Shown here one piece after another: positions 1 through 11,309 of a DNA stretch of 64,000 nt. The notes under the pieces are model-generated. The model searched no databases. It saw only the letters and a list, made by a program, of their open reading frames with translations, and had not been told where the DNA came from. This stretch comes from Ischnura elegans (Eukaryota > Arthropoda > Insecta > Odonata > Coenagrionidae), in NCBI RefSeq assembly GCF_921293095.1, contig NC_060249.1, positions 83,773,907 through 83,837,906 on the forward strand, written 5' to 3'. The translations under genes were made by a program, and so were the position numbers. Position 1 is the first letter of the stretch. Each line of letters opens with the position of its first letter.

Positions 1-1859
1 ATTCGTGATTACTTGCAAAAATTAATTTATCATCCTAAGAACGCCACTTGAACTCACTATCATTCAATAGTAAATTCTTTATCATAAGTTAGTTTAAAAT
101 TAAAATTACTTAGTATTTTGGTAAAGAATTCATTATATCAAGGGCAATAATCGCTAGTTATGTCGCTCAAAGGTGAATATTCCGACAATCGCGGCCAAAA
201 TCGCAAAAGTGAAATTTTTTTCAAGGTTTTAATAGGGGGAAGCCCTCAGCTAGGTGACCTGGTCCGATGATTCTACGGTCCCAAATTCCGTTATGGTTTC
301 ATTTCTTGTAGACAACAGTCTCTTTCGGAGAATTTTGACGGTAAAACAAGTTCACGGAATATAGAACGAAAAGTTCTAGTGCTTCGTTCAAATGGAAACC
401 GCGCGCCCAAGGGAAACAATCACTACGGTTTCAATACCTGCAGGTTAGCAGATTAATGTATTTTTGCTAAAGTCTATATTAAAAGGTAAATAATTTTGTT
501 ATAAATATCCATGTGTAAATGAATGCTTAAAAACTATTTTTCAAAATGTGTGTAGGCATAAAATTATGAACTGAGTCGCATTAAGCGGGCAGATCGGCAT
601 CATACTGTTGTTGCATTAACATTTTTACGCTATATGATATAGCTTTGGGGCCGAAGTGGTCCCGTGGTTGACTAAATCAGTTCAATACTAATGCAAATAT
701 TTTCACTGTGCACAGTCTGGCGTACAGCTTCGTATTTTTAAAAACTAAATGAAAGCGATTATACGACTCGGAACTCGAGAACTTGATCGTTGTTTGAGGC
801 TCAAGCCTTGTTTTCTCGTAGATGCGCCTTTAGACCGTCCTTTTGAGCTTTCCGCTCTTTCAAGACCTCGTTTCTTTCTTGGCATTGGTTGTCACTCCCA
901 TATCCATCCCATTATTTCAAAGAGGCCGCGTAATGTACCGCTCTAGTCCAAGCGAGCCTTATCTTCGAGTGCATGACATGCCAAGGGATCCTCGACCTTA
1001 AAATGGACACTAATACTGGCGCTCTTGGAGGGACGTCTTTTTACTTGCGCAGCAACACCGTAAGAGACCCAATTGCCGTTGAACTAGGATCTGTTCTATG
1101 GCCCCATCGTGTCGTAATTTCTATATGGGTGAATTTTTCTCTGATCACCAAATATTCTATAAATTAACGATAAAGACACATGAATGGAAGAAAGGAGAAT
1201 ATGCTGACAATATTAATTATAAAATTCTTGTTAAAATCAAGTATTGAACGAGATCTCAATTGCAAACGATGGAACAAGGGAATTAGAAGGAAAGTTGATA
1301 ATTATCGTAGGCCTACTTGATATTGATCTTCTTAATGCTCTAATTCCGTGTCCATGTAATGGCTGGCTAAAGAAGTCAGCTTACTGCAAACATATCAGTA
1401 AAATAAAACCACAAAGCTGTAAATATGACTTAGATTGATGGGCAGGAGAATTGATCCATGATAACGATCTTATAGGAGAATTGATATTTCTTAAAAATTT
1501 TAGTTATTATATTATTAGTTATTTTGTAAAAATTATTATTATTATAACTAATAAGCCAAAAAATATTATTTTAATCATTTTTATGGCATTAATGACTGTG
1601 CAACAAAGTTATGATTTAATTAATAGCATCCATGGTCTTCGAATGTTGATATTGTCTCCCTTAAGGGTTCAGCAATTGAGGAAAGGAAAAGCAAGGCATA
1701 ATAATGACTTATAAAACGCTAGCTTATTTTAAAATCAAGTGTATAGCAAGGACTTTATCACATACAGTAAAACAAGGAACGAAGACGGAAAATTGACAGT
1801 TGCCGTGGGCTTGACCAGATAATGTGAGGAGTAAATTGGTTAATTCGTATCCATTAAAT
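1..1859. other. No recognisable feature
   Basis: AT-rich sequence with only short frames (under 90 codons) that lack splice signals or family resemblance. AT-richest at 1490-1580. Nothing identified. Confidence 0.5.
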
Positions 1860-2340
1860 TATCTATTCAATTTCGACGTACTCGTTCATCACAGAAAAGT
1901 TTATCTGACGGAACGACATAATTGCGAATTTGAATTTGCGCAAGTACAGAAACTTCTTTGTGATTAGCTTCGATGTTCATGATCGGGAAAGTATAATGAT
2001 CATGCAATATGATTAGATATGGTCATTAAGGTGGCGTAAGTATTGTTATACGCAAATATCATCTCTGCGTATTGTAACTAAGTTGACGAAAATGTAGTTT
2101 ACTCCCAAAGAGGCTACTAATTACAATATTTCAATTTCTATCGTTTAATTATTCAGTCAGATATTGATCTTAAGTTATGGATTTAATTCAAATCCATGAA
2201 CTCCTTAGACAATTTCGACAAAATTTTTAACCGTAGATTTATATCGATCGGCACAAAAAATTGTATTTGCGCAGGTATGAAAACTTCCTTGCAATTACGA
2301 CCTCCGATGATAGCGTTTATTGACGCAGATAAGTAAAAGG
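1860..2340 (+). repeat. Diverged direct duplication, offset about 335 bases
   Basis: CAATTTCGAC ... ATTTGCGCAAGTACAGAAAC, TTCTTTGTGATTAGCTTCGA at 1867-1975 corresponds to CAATTTCGAC ... ATTTGCGCAGGTATGAAAAC, TTCCTTGCAATTACGACCTC at 2211-2310. Old duplication; no coding signal. Confidence 0.45.
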
Positions 2341-2399
2341 AAAATGGCGAGGTTTGGTTCATTATCGAATGACTAAGTACTCCCAGCTTCGCCTTCTCC

Positions 2400-3780
2400 A
2401 TTTATCAAAAAGAGACCGACCACCTAAGAAGATTCTGGGTGGTCAACCAGTAGATAGCCCGAAAGAGCAATATACCAGGACATCTTTTTTTTAGCAAAGT
2501 GAGGCATGGATAGTGTCCGTCAATCTCTTCGATGTTTACCGTACCTATCACAGCGCGTGATATCTAACGACGCGGCGCGGCGGTGCCGTCAGCGTTTAAT
2601 ATCGCTCCATTCCCGATTTGTTTTCGCAGGGCGTTTATTTTTTTTTTTAGAAGAAAGGGCTCATTGTCTTGCGAATCGCTTTAATTTGGTTTCTTCCCTG
2701 CAGATGGCCACCACCCTGGTGAAGTCACCGCCGACGCTACGTCTGCTAATTTCGTTATTCTTCTTTTTTTCTATTCAAGAAAAGCAGGCTTCAGAGGGAT
2801 GATGTGCCGACGCGAAAAATTTCCTTATCGCGCTATTTGCTCTGTTGCGAACGCGACGGAAAAGAAGGCGTAGGTACGTGATTATTCTCTCTCTCGGGTT
2901 TGCTATGCTTAGTCGGTAAAAGGAGTTGGAATGCTTTCTTTTTGTGAGATGAGATGACTACGCCTGCTGCACGTCCGTCTGATATGCCTCCTTTAACTCG
3001 TTTGTTTGAATGGAAAACGCCCCTTGCCATTGGGGATTATGAGCGCGAAATCATCTCTTTCTCTCCGCCCATCTCACATGATTGCCAAAGACTACTCTCT
3101 CCACTTCCGCTGCGTAGATAGGGAAGGCGCGATACGGGATTCACCATCCTCCGAAATTTCTGCTGGGTTGCCGAAAATATTGCTCTCTGAGCGCCAAGTC
3201 TCCTAACCAAATAATATTTAAATTTTAATTTGTTTTGTTTTAAATTCATGTGTTTGCCATTTTGATAAAATATAATGTTAAAGTGATCCATACGCCATTG
3301 AGATTTGTTCATTTTCGGCTTTCTACTTGAAAGGCTTAATTGTTGCGTCTTACAGTGGAGCCATCCTTGCAAAATTGTGGCTACGTGCCTGATCCTGTTA
3401 TTTCTCTCCACTTCAGGCACATAAGAAGGGGCTGTACAGGAATCGGCACCACCGGAAAATTTTCATGGGTTCCTTAAGATAGTTTATTACACTGACTGAG
3501 CATTATGTCCTATGCAAAAAGAATTTTTCAAACTTAACTTCTTCTATTTATAATTTAAAAATTTTACTACTATAAAAATAAATAATGATGAAGTTATTCA
3601 TGCGCAAATGGTCTTTGTTCATTTTCGATTCTTTTCGGGTGGACTTAGTTGTTAACAGTCCCAGTAGACCAAGGCGGCCCGAAACAAAATAATGGCTATT
3701 CGCCTTAAAGTTCTAGTTGTTATACAGCTTTAATTTCTATGCCATCTATTTTATTTCTCATTGTGATGTAGACATGTTTT
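2400..3780. other. CpG-enriched stretch, no gene identified
   Basis: CpG-rich at 2510-2630. A pyrimidine tract and CAG at 2685-2703 precede an ATG (2704) whose short frame has a signal-peptide-like start (LLISLFFFFS) but stops after 32 codons, so it is not called. The remainder is featureless. Confidence 0.35.
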
Positions 3781-3795
3781 CCAGACGCTGATGAC

Positions 3796-4067
3796 TTTGA
3801 ATGGAGGACCCTAGAAGCCAAGGAGTAAAAATGCAATTTTTTTAATTTTGGAGATAAGTGCAGATAATGATTGGTGGGGTACAAAATATTGTCAAGGCAA
3901 AGGAATAGAAGTTAATCACTGATAAGCAGCACATATAGACTCATTGTATCATTTGTATTCCTTTGCCAAAACAATATTATGTACTCCACTAACCACTCTC
4001 TGCAATTATCTTCAAAGCAATAAAATTTGCTCGTACCTACCCCTTGGCTTCTAGAATCTTCAACTGA
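3796..4067. repeat. Diverged long inverted repeat (foldback/MITE remnant)
   Basis: Arms 3796-3906 and 3957-4067 are reverse complements with scattered mismatches; matching landmarks are CTAGAAGCCAAGG / CCTTGGCTTCTAG and CAAAGGAAT / ATTCCTTTG, across a spacer of about 50 bases. No coding capacity; ends and target duplication not defined. Confidence 0.65.
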
Positions 4068-4079
4068 TAGTTTTAGCGA

Positions 4080-5100
4080 TTTAATGACGGCTATGTAGAG
4101 CAAACGGCGGTTTGAGAATATCTTTTCCGATAGCGAGTCTTTACATTTTTACTTTGAAGATTAACCCTAATTTTATTTACTATTATTTTTCATATATTTA
4201 GGAGTTATACACTCATGTGACTATTATTATGTCCATTTTTACTTAGATACTTCACAGAATGTGATCTCATCGCGCGCGAAGTAATGAGGCAGAGCTCGTT
4301 ATTTTACTTAATTAATGTTTTTCCCAAAATAGAGCACTTACAACAATATTATATATTTGCGGATCCTCGTATATTAAGTGTTGAAGATCGGGGATATGAT
4401 GATCGCAATAAAATGAAGCATCGAATAAGTTCCAAGGAATTATCCAATCGATGCAGTTTTATCTATTTTTATCTGCAAAAGGTAAAGGATACATTTTTGA
4501 TATACTAATAGGTACTCACATCTTTTCGACCGTGATTGTGTGCAAACAAAGCTTATCTCAATAGTTTCGCAAATGGCAAGTTTCATATTGTATGAAATTA
4601 TGGCCTGACGTGAGAGACTGTTTGCGTGATGGTGAAATCGTTTATCTTAACTAATATAAATATAGCTATCCTTGTACAGCGTTGACAATTATCAAACATA
4701 GCCGATTCAGCGAGTAAAAATCTGATTTTTTCTGCAATCTATTTATTTTGTGACTTCATGCTTATCGAAAGTCTGCTGTGTTCTCCCGCTATCTTTGCGT
4801 CAGGTTTATTAATAATTTCAAAGTAAGGCTTCCAAATCTAATCTTATTTCAAACATAAATTTCCTTTTCAACTTCCTTTCCTATACTCTCATAATAAATA
4901 TAATTTTCCCAACAATTAATGAAGGCGAATGTATGCAACATGATTTTTCTTTAAAAATGTCATAGGTTTTTGCTTCATTTTCCTGATTTTTACGTTGATA
5001 TGTATTAGTCCAATGACTCTTAAAATGTCATCGATGCTATCCCAACTAGCCTACCAAGTTTATTTTGAGGTAGTTTATATACTAATTCTCCCATTAGTGT
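4080..5100. other. No recognisable feature
   Basis: AT-rich; no frame above 75 codons, no repeat partner recognised in the window. Confidence 0.5.
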
Positions 5101-5104
5101 TAAT

Positions 5105-5180
5105 GCAGGAGAGTCGAGAGGTGGACTGCGACTAACCAATCCCAGGGGTTGTTGACTTCTGATGATACGATGATTGTGGA
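5105..5180 (+). mobile_element. RTE-like LINE terminal 3' fragment
   Basis: GAGAGGTGGACTGCGACTAA then CCAATCCCAGGGGTTGTTGA and a short GAT-rich tail match the last 70 bases of the family seen at 16380-16450. Extremely 5'-truncated insertion. Confidence 0.55.
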
Positions 5181-5639
5181 CGCATTACCATCCATCTGTG
5201 ACAGCTTTCGCTGCATGGACGACAATGGATGAGTCAAAGGCCAAGCGAAGGAAAGGTTGGGGGATTTCCGCATGTAATATTTGCGTGGAAATTAGTGGGC
5301 GTTGCCTGATTGGATGTCGGAGGAAGGGGCGGGTCTACCCTGAGGGCCGGTCCCAGCTTGCAGTGCGCTCGCGATGGAATGAATACAATAAAAACAGGAG
5401 AACCAAGCGTGATGGAGTAGAATGTTTCCATACTGAAACATACACTGGCAATTTTCTCCACGATTATAAACTTTATTCCGACCTCGGTCTCGCTGTTACT
5501 ATAATATATCATCTTCAAGGCATAAAATCTCCAAAATGGTTGGATTAAAGTTTGCAATCATGGAAAATTGAAAGTTTTTATTTCAATATAAAATGAATAA
5601 ATTAGGTACGCGCACAGCAACGCCCTCATTTTCGTCTCG

Positions 5640-5850
5640 ACCCATCTTCCATCTTATTTATGTTCCAAAAGTGTTAGGACTCTTACCCAAACGGACCAAT
5701 CAGAACGCACCTAGCCCAAACAAAGGCCTATATAAGACGGACAAAAACCTGCATCAAACTATTCGAACCTGAAGACCCCAGCTATAACGCCGACGAAACC
5801 GTCGTCATGAAGATGAATCGACGCGGAGGTCAACCCGAAAACCTGCTACG
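5640..5850 (+). mobile_element. Promoter-bearing end of a dispersed element
   Basis: A CCAAT box (5696-5700) and TATATAAG (5729-5736) lie at promoter-like spacing. They are followed by CTGAAGA (5769-5775), GAAAC (5795-5799) and GTC, then GACGCGGAGGTCAACCCGAA. The last parts match the element at 32297-32370 (CTGAAGACGCC, CGCGGTGAAGAAACCCGAA), so this is a dispersed repeat carrying its own polymerase II-type promoter. A Penelope-like origin is my inference. Confidence 0.45.
5729..5736 (+). promoter_or_regulatory. TATA box within the repeat
   Basis: TATATAAG is 29 bases downstream of the CCAAT box at 5696-5700, inside GC-richer sequence of the dispersed element. It probably served the element, not a host gene. 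Confidence 0.3.
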
Positions 5851-5854
5851 CCTT

Positions 5855-6440
5855 CTCCTCCACCCCATGTTTAAAGAGTTACCCGAAAAATCGCCGATCA
5901 TGCATCCGTTGATTCATTTGGCTTTTCTCTGCCTGCCAACCTTCTCAATCTCTCCGGCGTCTGGGTGGGCTTCTGGTTTAGGCGTGGAAGATTTCCAACG
6001 GCGGGAGGATTACCATCCATCCATTCCATCATCAGAACGGACAACACGATTGGTCGAGGGACGCTAATGGCCGCGGGCACTCAATAAAAGCCTCCTCGGT
6101 GGATCTGTTTACTGTGAGCAGAAGGAGATAACTGGTCCGGGGAAGAACCCCTTCGAAGGAGCGCTCTTATTTCACCCATATGGAGGAGTGAGAGTGGCAT
6201 GAGCGGGACGAGAGCGAAAGTCCACTCTAAGAAAAGACGCTTCGCGAGAGTCTGCATCGGAGAAAGCGCAGCACTTGAGTGCGGAGGCGGCGCGGCATGG
6301 GGAAAGTCATGCATGTGCGGCAACGATTCGAATTTCTTGAGCTGCTCCGAGGACTATTTTTGTCATCCCCCCATTCCAAGAATGTGAACTTGAACTGTCA
6401 GTGATGACTGATATATCGCTGTTACTTCGGCAGAAAAGGA
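5855..6440. other. CpG-enriched stretch, no gene identified
   Basis: Short overlapping frames on both strands at 5807-6390; none has splice-site support or a recognisable motif. Probably the continuation of the element at 5640, plus unique sequence. Confidence 0.35.
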
Positions 6441-6447
6441 TTCCAGG

Positions 6448-6752
6448 CAGTGGCGGATCTATGGAAGGGGTCGAAACACACACTAGGTAAAATCGAAGTA
6501 TTTGGGGGTTGCCACTTAACACAAAAGTGTTTAGTTATATTTTCCTACATATTTCCCTCATTTAACGAATTGAAATACAAATTAGCCCCTAACTAAGGGC
6601 CTATTTTACATACTTTTAGTATATTACAATCCAGAGGTAGATCCAGAGAGGGGCTAGGAAGGGCTATACTCCCCCTCCCTTGGGTATTCAATTTACACTA
6701 GATAGAATAGTAATCTTAGCCCCCCCTTATCTCTATCCTGGATCCGCCACTG
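6448..6752. mobile_element. hAT-like MITE (CAGTGGCGGATC family)
   Basis: The ends are CAGTGGCGGATC and GATCCGCCACTG, with flanks ATTCCAGG and ACTCCAGA (6 of 8 identical), consistent with an aged 8-bp duplication. The right half (ACACTAGATAGAATAG, TATCCTGGATC) is shared with the shorter element at 9259-9421, so the two belong to one family. No transposase is encoded. Confidence 0.7.
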
Positions 6753-6769
6753 ACTCCAGAGGTGCATTT

Positions 6770-6900
6770 TGGCAGTGTCGTTCTTTACAAAGATAGCTAA
6801 TTTATATAAATTTTATTAAACTAAAAGAAATGATGATGGCGTTTCTAACCATAATTATCATCCCTATACGCAGGAAGCTATTTATTATTATTATTATGCT
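6770..6900 (+). repeat. Direct repeat, left copy of a pair
   Basis: GGCAGTGTCGTTCTTTACAA, TTAATAAAACTAAAAGAAAT-like sequence, GATGGCGTTTCTAACCAT and AGGAAGCTATTTATTA recur at 7800-7930. It ends in a (TTA)n tract at 6884-6898. Confidence 0.6.
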
Positions 6901-6939
6901 ATTAATATAGATAGATATACGTCTTTATTCGGGCGATAC

Positions 6940-7440
6940 CAAGGATTGCAATCGAAACTAAACGAAAGGCAAAACCAGTAAAATTTCAATAGTTTCGCTC
7001 CCGGGAGCGAAACGTGGAAACGAAACTAAAAAGAAATTAGCCCGAGGATATAAACTAAGGGTCGAAACGAACTAGTCAAAACTACTTCGGGTCGAAAATA
7101 AACTAAACTCCTGGTGTTAAACGAAACACAGATTATGCTTCGTACCGGAGGGACCACGTGCTTCACCTTCTAACAGTCAAGTTTGGACCCACACACCGAG
7201 TTACGAAGTATGGGTGAATGAAGTAGAGGTTCGGCCTACTCCCATTACATTCACGGGGCATTCATATTTTTACCACTAACAGGAGAACGGTGAACGCAAA
7301 CTGGCCATTCGATTCTTAAGCTCAATGCTTTAACCTCTCTAGGTCGAAACTAAACTCCTTGGAGATTTTAATTTTGTGCGGGAACGGAACTTAACCTAGG
7401 CCTCATATTTTCGTTACCCTCTGGGTCGAAACGAAACATT
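6940..7440. repeat. Cluster of GTCGAAAC(T/G)AAAC motifs
   Basis: Related motifs occur near 6950 (TCGAAACTAAACGA), 7015, 7062 (GGTCGAAACGAACT), 7092, 7345 (GGTCGAAACTAAACTCC) and 7421 (GGTCGAAACGAAAC). Spacing is irregular. No open frame; no family recognised. Confidence 0.4.
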
Positions 7441-7799
7441 TTCGTTTGACTCGTCCCTGGTTATGACTAAAAAGTCTCCCCTACCATCTAACCCCTCGTT
7501 AGCGTCATTGTATACATATGCATAAAGGAAAATAAACATTTACAATAGAAAAATATTCGGTTACAATATTCTCTATTCCTTAAAAGTCAAACCAGATGAT
7601 AATACGTTAAGGAGGAAAGGTTAAAATTTCAATTGCACATGTGGAAATTATGCGAAAAAATATTTATGGTCGTGGGGAAAAAATACATTTTTAGAAATGG
7701 TATTAGCATTCTTTGTACTTTTTACCACAGGGAAAAAGTACTACCCTAGTATTAACTAGTAAATACTGATATATAGCAGTATCTTTGCCAGAAAACGAC

Positions 7800-7930
7800 A
7801 CTGGGAGTTTATTTTGACAGTGTTATTCTATAATTTGAAAATAATTAATAAAACTAAAAGAAATGCTGATGACGTTTCTATCCATCATTATCAATCCTCT
7901 CCTTAAGAAGCTATCATTTATTAGTATTAA
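7800..7930 (+). repeat. Direct repeat, right copy of a pair
   Basis: GACAGTGTTATTCTATAATT, AATAAAACTAAAAGAAATGC, GATGACGTTTCTATCCATCA and AAGAAGCTATCATTTATTAG align with the copy about 1.03 kb upstream. The interval 6905-7795 may be an insertion between target-derived duplicates, or the pair may be a tandem duplication. Confidence 0.6.
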
Positions 7931-7934
7931 TAAA

Positions 7935-9005
7935 GTGGTAAAACTTGTTTTTTCATATTAGCAGTGTTTATCTCAATGAAAAAGTAATATAATAACTTTG
8001 ATATTCCTCTGATGTTAAATGAGCAACTATTCTTCGATATAGGTTTCTAAGAAGATCTTCATCATCGGGCACACTAGACGTAGGAGAAATTGAATTCTTA
8101 CTAGGACTTGTTTTTCTCTCTAGTCTGGATGATTTTTACCGCTTTTTTGGGTCATTTTCTTGTCTTTTTGCCCTTTTAGAAAAATCTTGCAACTCTTCAA
8201 CCTTTTTCCAGAATAGCTATCGACTTAAAATTTTCGGTTCATACCAGAACTAGATGATAATGAATTTTCACGCTATATCAAATTATTCAGAGGCAGTATG
8301 ACCCGTCAGTTTTGACAATTAGCATTTGTATTGGTACACTCAGCTTTAGCATTCATTTAACGATTTGCAATGATTCAAAAACTGTTTAAAGTGTTTTGGC
8401 CAGAGCAAATGTAAACAAAGGAGTTTTTTTATATTAAAATATTATGCATTAAAAAATTAATCTAAGAAACGACCTTTTTATTGGAACTAAAAAGAAGAAA
8501 ATAAACCTTGGCCCAAGGTCGCACGTTTCAATTTTACAGATGAATACTCTACGTTCAGAACGAAAAAAGTGGTGCACATCAATTTCGATTACTTAAATCA
8601 ACCTCTTCCTCCGTAAATATTTATCATTGCGCTAAATCTAAAATCTCGTATATATGATGATGAATTATATATCACTAGACTGTGAGACTCATTGGTGAAA
8701 TCAGCTTGATAATGGAATGGTGAAATAATTATTGAATTTGGCTATCTTGTCCATAAAAAGTGTCAAGTGTGACTTATTGCTAGGCAGATAACTTCGCTAT
8801 GAATTAATTGGTTTTCCTTGAAGATGTTAATTATATCACGTATTCAGTTCAAGAAGAACTGTCTGTATTGAATAGCATGAGCAGCCTACCATTTAAGTAT
8901 TATCTTCTGTAGAATGTAAAGTATCTGTTGGTATTTAATTGTTGCACTGTTTTTCTTCTAATAATTCTACTGAAAAGAGTCCTAGTGAAAGAGATACTTC
9001 TATAA
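7935..9005. other. No recognisable feature
   Basis: AT-rich and stop-dense in all frames; no repeat recognised. Confidence 0.5.
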
Positions 9006-9258
9006 AATCTCCTCACTGGCCTACATCTACTTACTACATCGCAAGCCGCCTCAATGGGAATGTTTTTAGGTCATAGTTTATTTGAAAATAATAAGGAAAG
9101 GGTGTAACGAAGTTCGGCCGAGTTAAAGTACTTCATTAAAGTCCTTTATTGCTGGGGTAAAAACGAATTTTACCATTCCTATCCGTTCGGCTAAATATCT
9201 CTTCTAATTCAGTGTTTCTGTTGGACATATTATTTGCATGTACTTAAATACTTCCCAT

Positions 9259-9421
9259 CAGTGGCGGATCTATGAAAGTGGCGGAGCTAAGGGGGCTATA
9301 GACCCCCTTGAATATCCATTTTACACTAGATAGAATGGTAAGTTTGTTCGGACCCGCAATTCAGCTGGGAGGTTACCCCCTTCTTAGTCCCCCCCTTGTC
9401 CCTATCCTGGATCCACCACTG
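9259..9421. mobile_element. hAT-like MITE (CAGTGGCGGATC family), perfect 8-bp target duplication
   Basis: The ends are CAGTGGCGGATC and GATCCACCACTG. The flanks CTTCCCAT at 9251-9258 and 9422-9429 are identical. It carries the same ACACTAGATAGAATGG core as the copy at 6448. It is inserted in the minus-strand LINE fragment that spans 9010-9640, so it is younger than that LINE. Confidence 0.8.
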
Positions 9422-9440
9422 CTTCCCATTAATACCCCAC

Positions 9441-9506
9441 TATATTTCCTGGCTCAACTTGGACCTGGAAATATAGTGGGTAGGTCCAAGTTGAGCCAGG
9501 AAATAT
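9441..9506. repeat. Local inverted duplication inside the LINE fragment
   Basis: ATATTTCCTGGCTCAACTTG... at 9441-9464 is repeated in inverse orientation at 9482-9506 across a 17-base spacer, nearly perfectly. It lies 20 bases from the MITE at 9259-9421 and duplicates part of the LINE sequence, suggesting a repair product linked to insertion. Confidence 0.7.
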
Positions 9507-10194
9507 TTTGGGGTTCTAATGTGATGTTCTTTGTGTCGCTCTGAAAGATATCTATTCTCAATTGCCCAAATAATCCAGGCCTCCGAGCGCCTAAGCCAAG
9601 AGCGCAGCCTCCGAGACTCTAAGGAAAATTCGGTAAAATAACTATCAATAATTTAAGGAATTTATACGGATTAGATGTGAGATTTTCTAGGGAGCTGTAT
9701 GCATTTCTAGGATGTCTTAACCCATATTAACCGTTGGAACTAAAGTTCCCGATCTTTGGATTAACAGAGGTCCGTCCCCGTTGGCTCTGAGGCCATGTCA
9801 ATGTGGCCGAGAGCAGGGAAAGACATGTCGGCGGTGAACAGCGAGGAAAGCGCCGCGCGGCATGGGGGCAAATACGCTGCGGCGCTGCTGGAAGCCAAAC
9901 AGCCTTAATTCCGTAAGCTCATTGATCCGCTGCCCCCTTCCCAGTAACCCGCGCTCAGGGCATGAACCCGGCTCTTCTGTTTTTTCTTCCCTCGGGAGGA
10001 TCTGATTAAGGGCAGAAATGTGCGCCAACCGCTTATCGTTACTTGGAAGGCTGCTCTCTGGTCGTGCTCGACGGAATGCGGAGGGAAGAAACTTAGACGT
10101 CGTTACTCCGACTTTTACCGCACGCGACGGCGCCTGAAGATTGAAGAAAAAAATAACTAGGCATATCTCCAAGAATCTAGCTGCAACTATCCGA

Positions 10195-10320
10195 GGAAGC
10201 AGCCGCAAATATTAGAATAGAGGATTCTAAAGCTGGCCGCAAAATGTGCTGTCACTGAACGCGCATTTAAATGAGTTTGCGAAAGTCACCGCAAGCGTAC
10301 GCTGACGGTAGAGCAATCCG
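10195..10320 (-). repeat. Dispersed repeat, copy 3 (partial)
   Basis: On the minus strand, CCGTCAGCGTACGCTTGCGG, TGACTTTCGCAAACTCATTT, AAATGCGCGTTCAGTGACAG, CACATTTTGCGGCC aligns with 14590-14720. The adjoining CpG-rich 9780-10190 does not clearly align with the other copies. Confidence 0.5.
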
Positions 10321-10329
10321 AATTTCTAT

Positions 10330-10940
10330 GGGGAAATGAACTATAATTAGAAAATGTTAGACTATTGAATTAATGGACTAAATTCACCGACTGATTCTTC
10401 ACTATGTGGTATTCCATTATAAGGTTTCTTCGATAGTTCACTTTTACTTTAAATTTGAAAAAGTATTGATTGTCAGGACAGCAATCTGATAAACAAATTT
10501 CTTTACCCATCCTTTTCCTCTAATCTGTCGTCCGTTTCAAAATTCATCTCTTTCTCCGATAGGTAATCAGGTAACAGAATGTACGCCCAAGGTAATAAGA
10601 TAAGTACAACATAATTTACGGCTGAAGATGATTAATCGTCGAAACCCGGGTCGCGATATGTAAAAAACTAGTGGTAGGTGTAAGTAAAAGTGAAATATCC
10701 AAGAAACCTTGTGATGAATGGACTGTTAGCTTAGGATGAACCATAATTTGTACTGCTTCTCGAAAGTTTATATCGCACCTTTACAGAAAGTTATTTCTTT
10801 ATTAAAACTCTCAAATTTTGTTCACAATTTAAGAGTTTGGGGCCTGTAAAGGTTATATTTTAGAGAGTTGGATACAAGATCAATGTGAGATGAGATTGAA
10901 TCATTGTAAATAAGGGAAACCCCATTTTAAATTAGGATCA
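10330..10940. other. Mostly featureless; one hammerhead-like motif
   Basis: CTGAAGA (10622-10628), GAAAC (10641-10645) and GTC (10650-10652) with TTTAC/GTAAA outside resemble the loop motif of the inverted-duplication elements. Nothing else identified. Confidence 0.35.
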
Positions 10941-10943
10941 CTA

Positions 10944-11307
10944 TATCATCGTCATCATCATTACCTAGTCAACAATCCTAAGATTGGCTTGACGCAGCTC
11001 TCCACTCAATTCTCCCATCTGCTAATCTTTTCACACCTACGCATCTATTCTCGTTCACATCCTTCTTTAAATGTTCCATATATTTTGTTTGAGGTCTTCC
11101 TTTTCCGTTCTTGCTATCTTCGAATTCCTCGACGATTGTCTTCATCAGGCCATCATGCCTGAAAATGTGGCTTATAAGGTTGTTCCATCTTCTTATGAAG
11201 GTTTGCATGAGGCTTCTCGTCTCTCCTACTCCTCTTAAGACTTCCTCATTACTTACCCGGTCGATCCATTTGATCCTCATCATTCTTCTGCACACACTAT
11301 TTATCAC
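10944..11307 (-). mobile_element. RTE-like LINE reverse transcriptase C-terminus, 5'-truncated
   Basis: The minus-strand frame of 109 codons reads RMMRIKWIDRVSNEEVLR, then SLMQTFIRRWNNLISHI, RHDGLMKTIVE, NGKGRPQTKYMEHLKKDV and ends ADGRIEWRAASSQS. This is the C-terminal end of a LINE polymerase that annotation pipelines often mislabel as craniofacial-development-like proteins. After the stop a short GAT-rich trinucleotide tail (10951-10967) marks the 3' end, as in RTE elements. No catalytic RT motif remains because only the 3' end was copied. Confidence 0.8.
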
Positions 11308-11309
11308 GT

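Larger units (their letters stand above)
9010..9640 (-). mobile_element. CR1/jockey-like LINE 3' end, 5'-truncated
   Basis: Read on the minus strand, degraded RT C-terminal codons (LFGQLRIDIFQSDTKNI-like, then CRTDRNG-like remnants) lead into the family's 3' tail, GAGGCGGCTTGCGATGTAG and TAAGTAGATGTAG. The same order occurs in the copies at 23990-24360 and 50800-51250. It is interrupted by the MITE at 9259-9421 and by a short inverted duplication at 9441-9506 (GCTCAACTTGGACC arms). Many frame breaks; not functional. Confidence 0.65.

Noticed and set aside
2685..2802. Acceptor-like tract followed by ATG and a signal-peptide-like start
   Set aside because: Frame stops after 32 codons without a usable donor, so it cannot encode a first exon.
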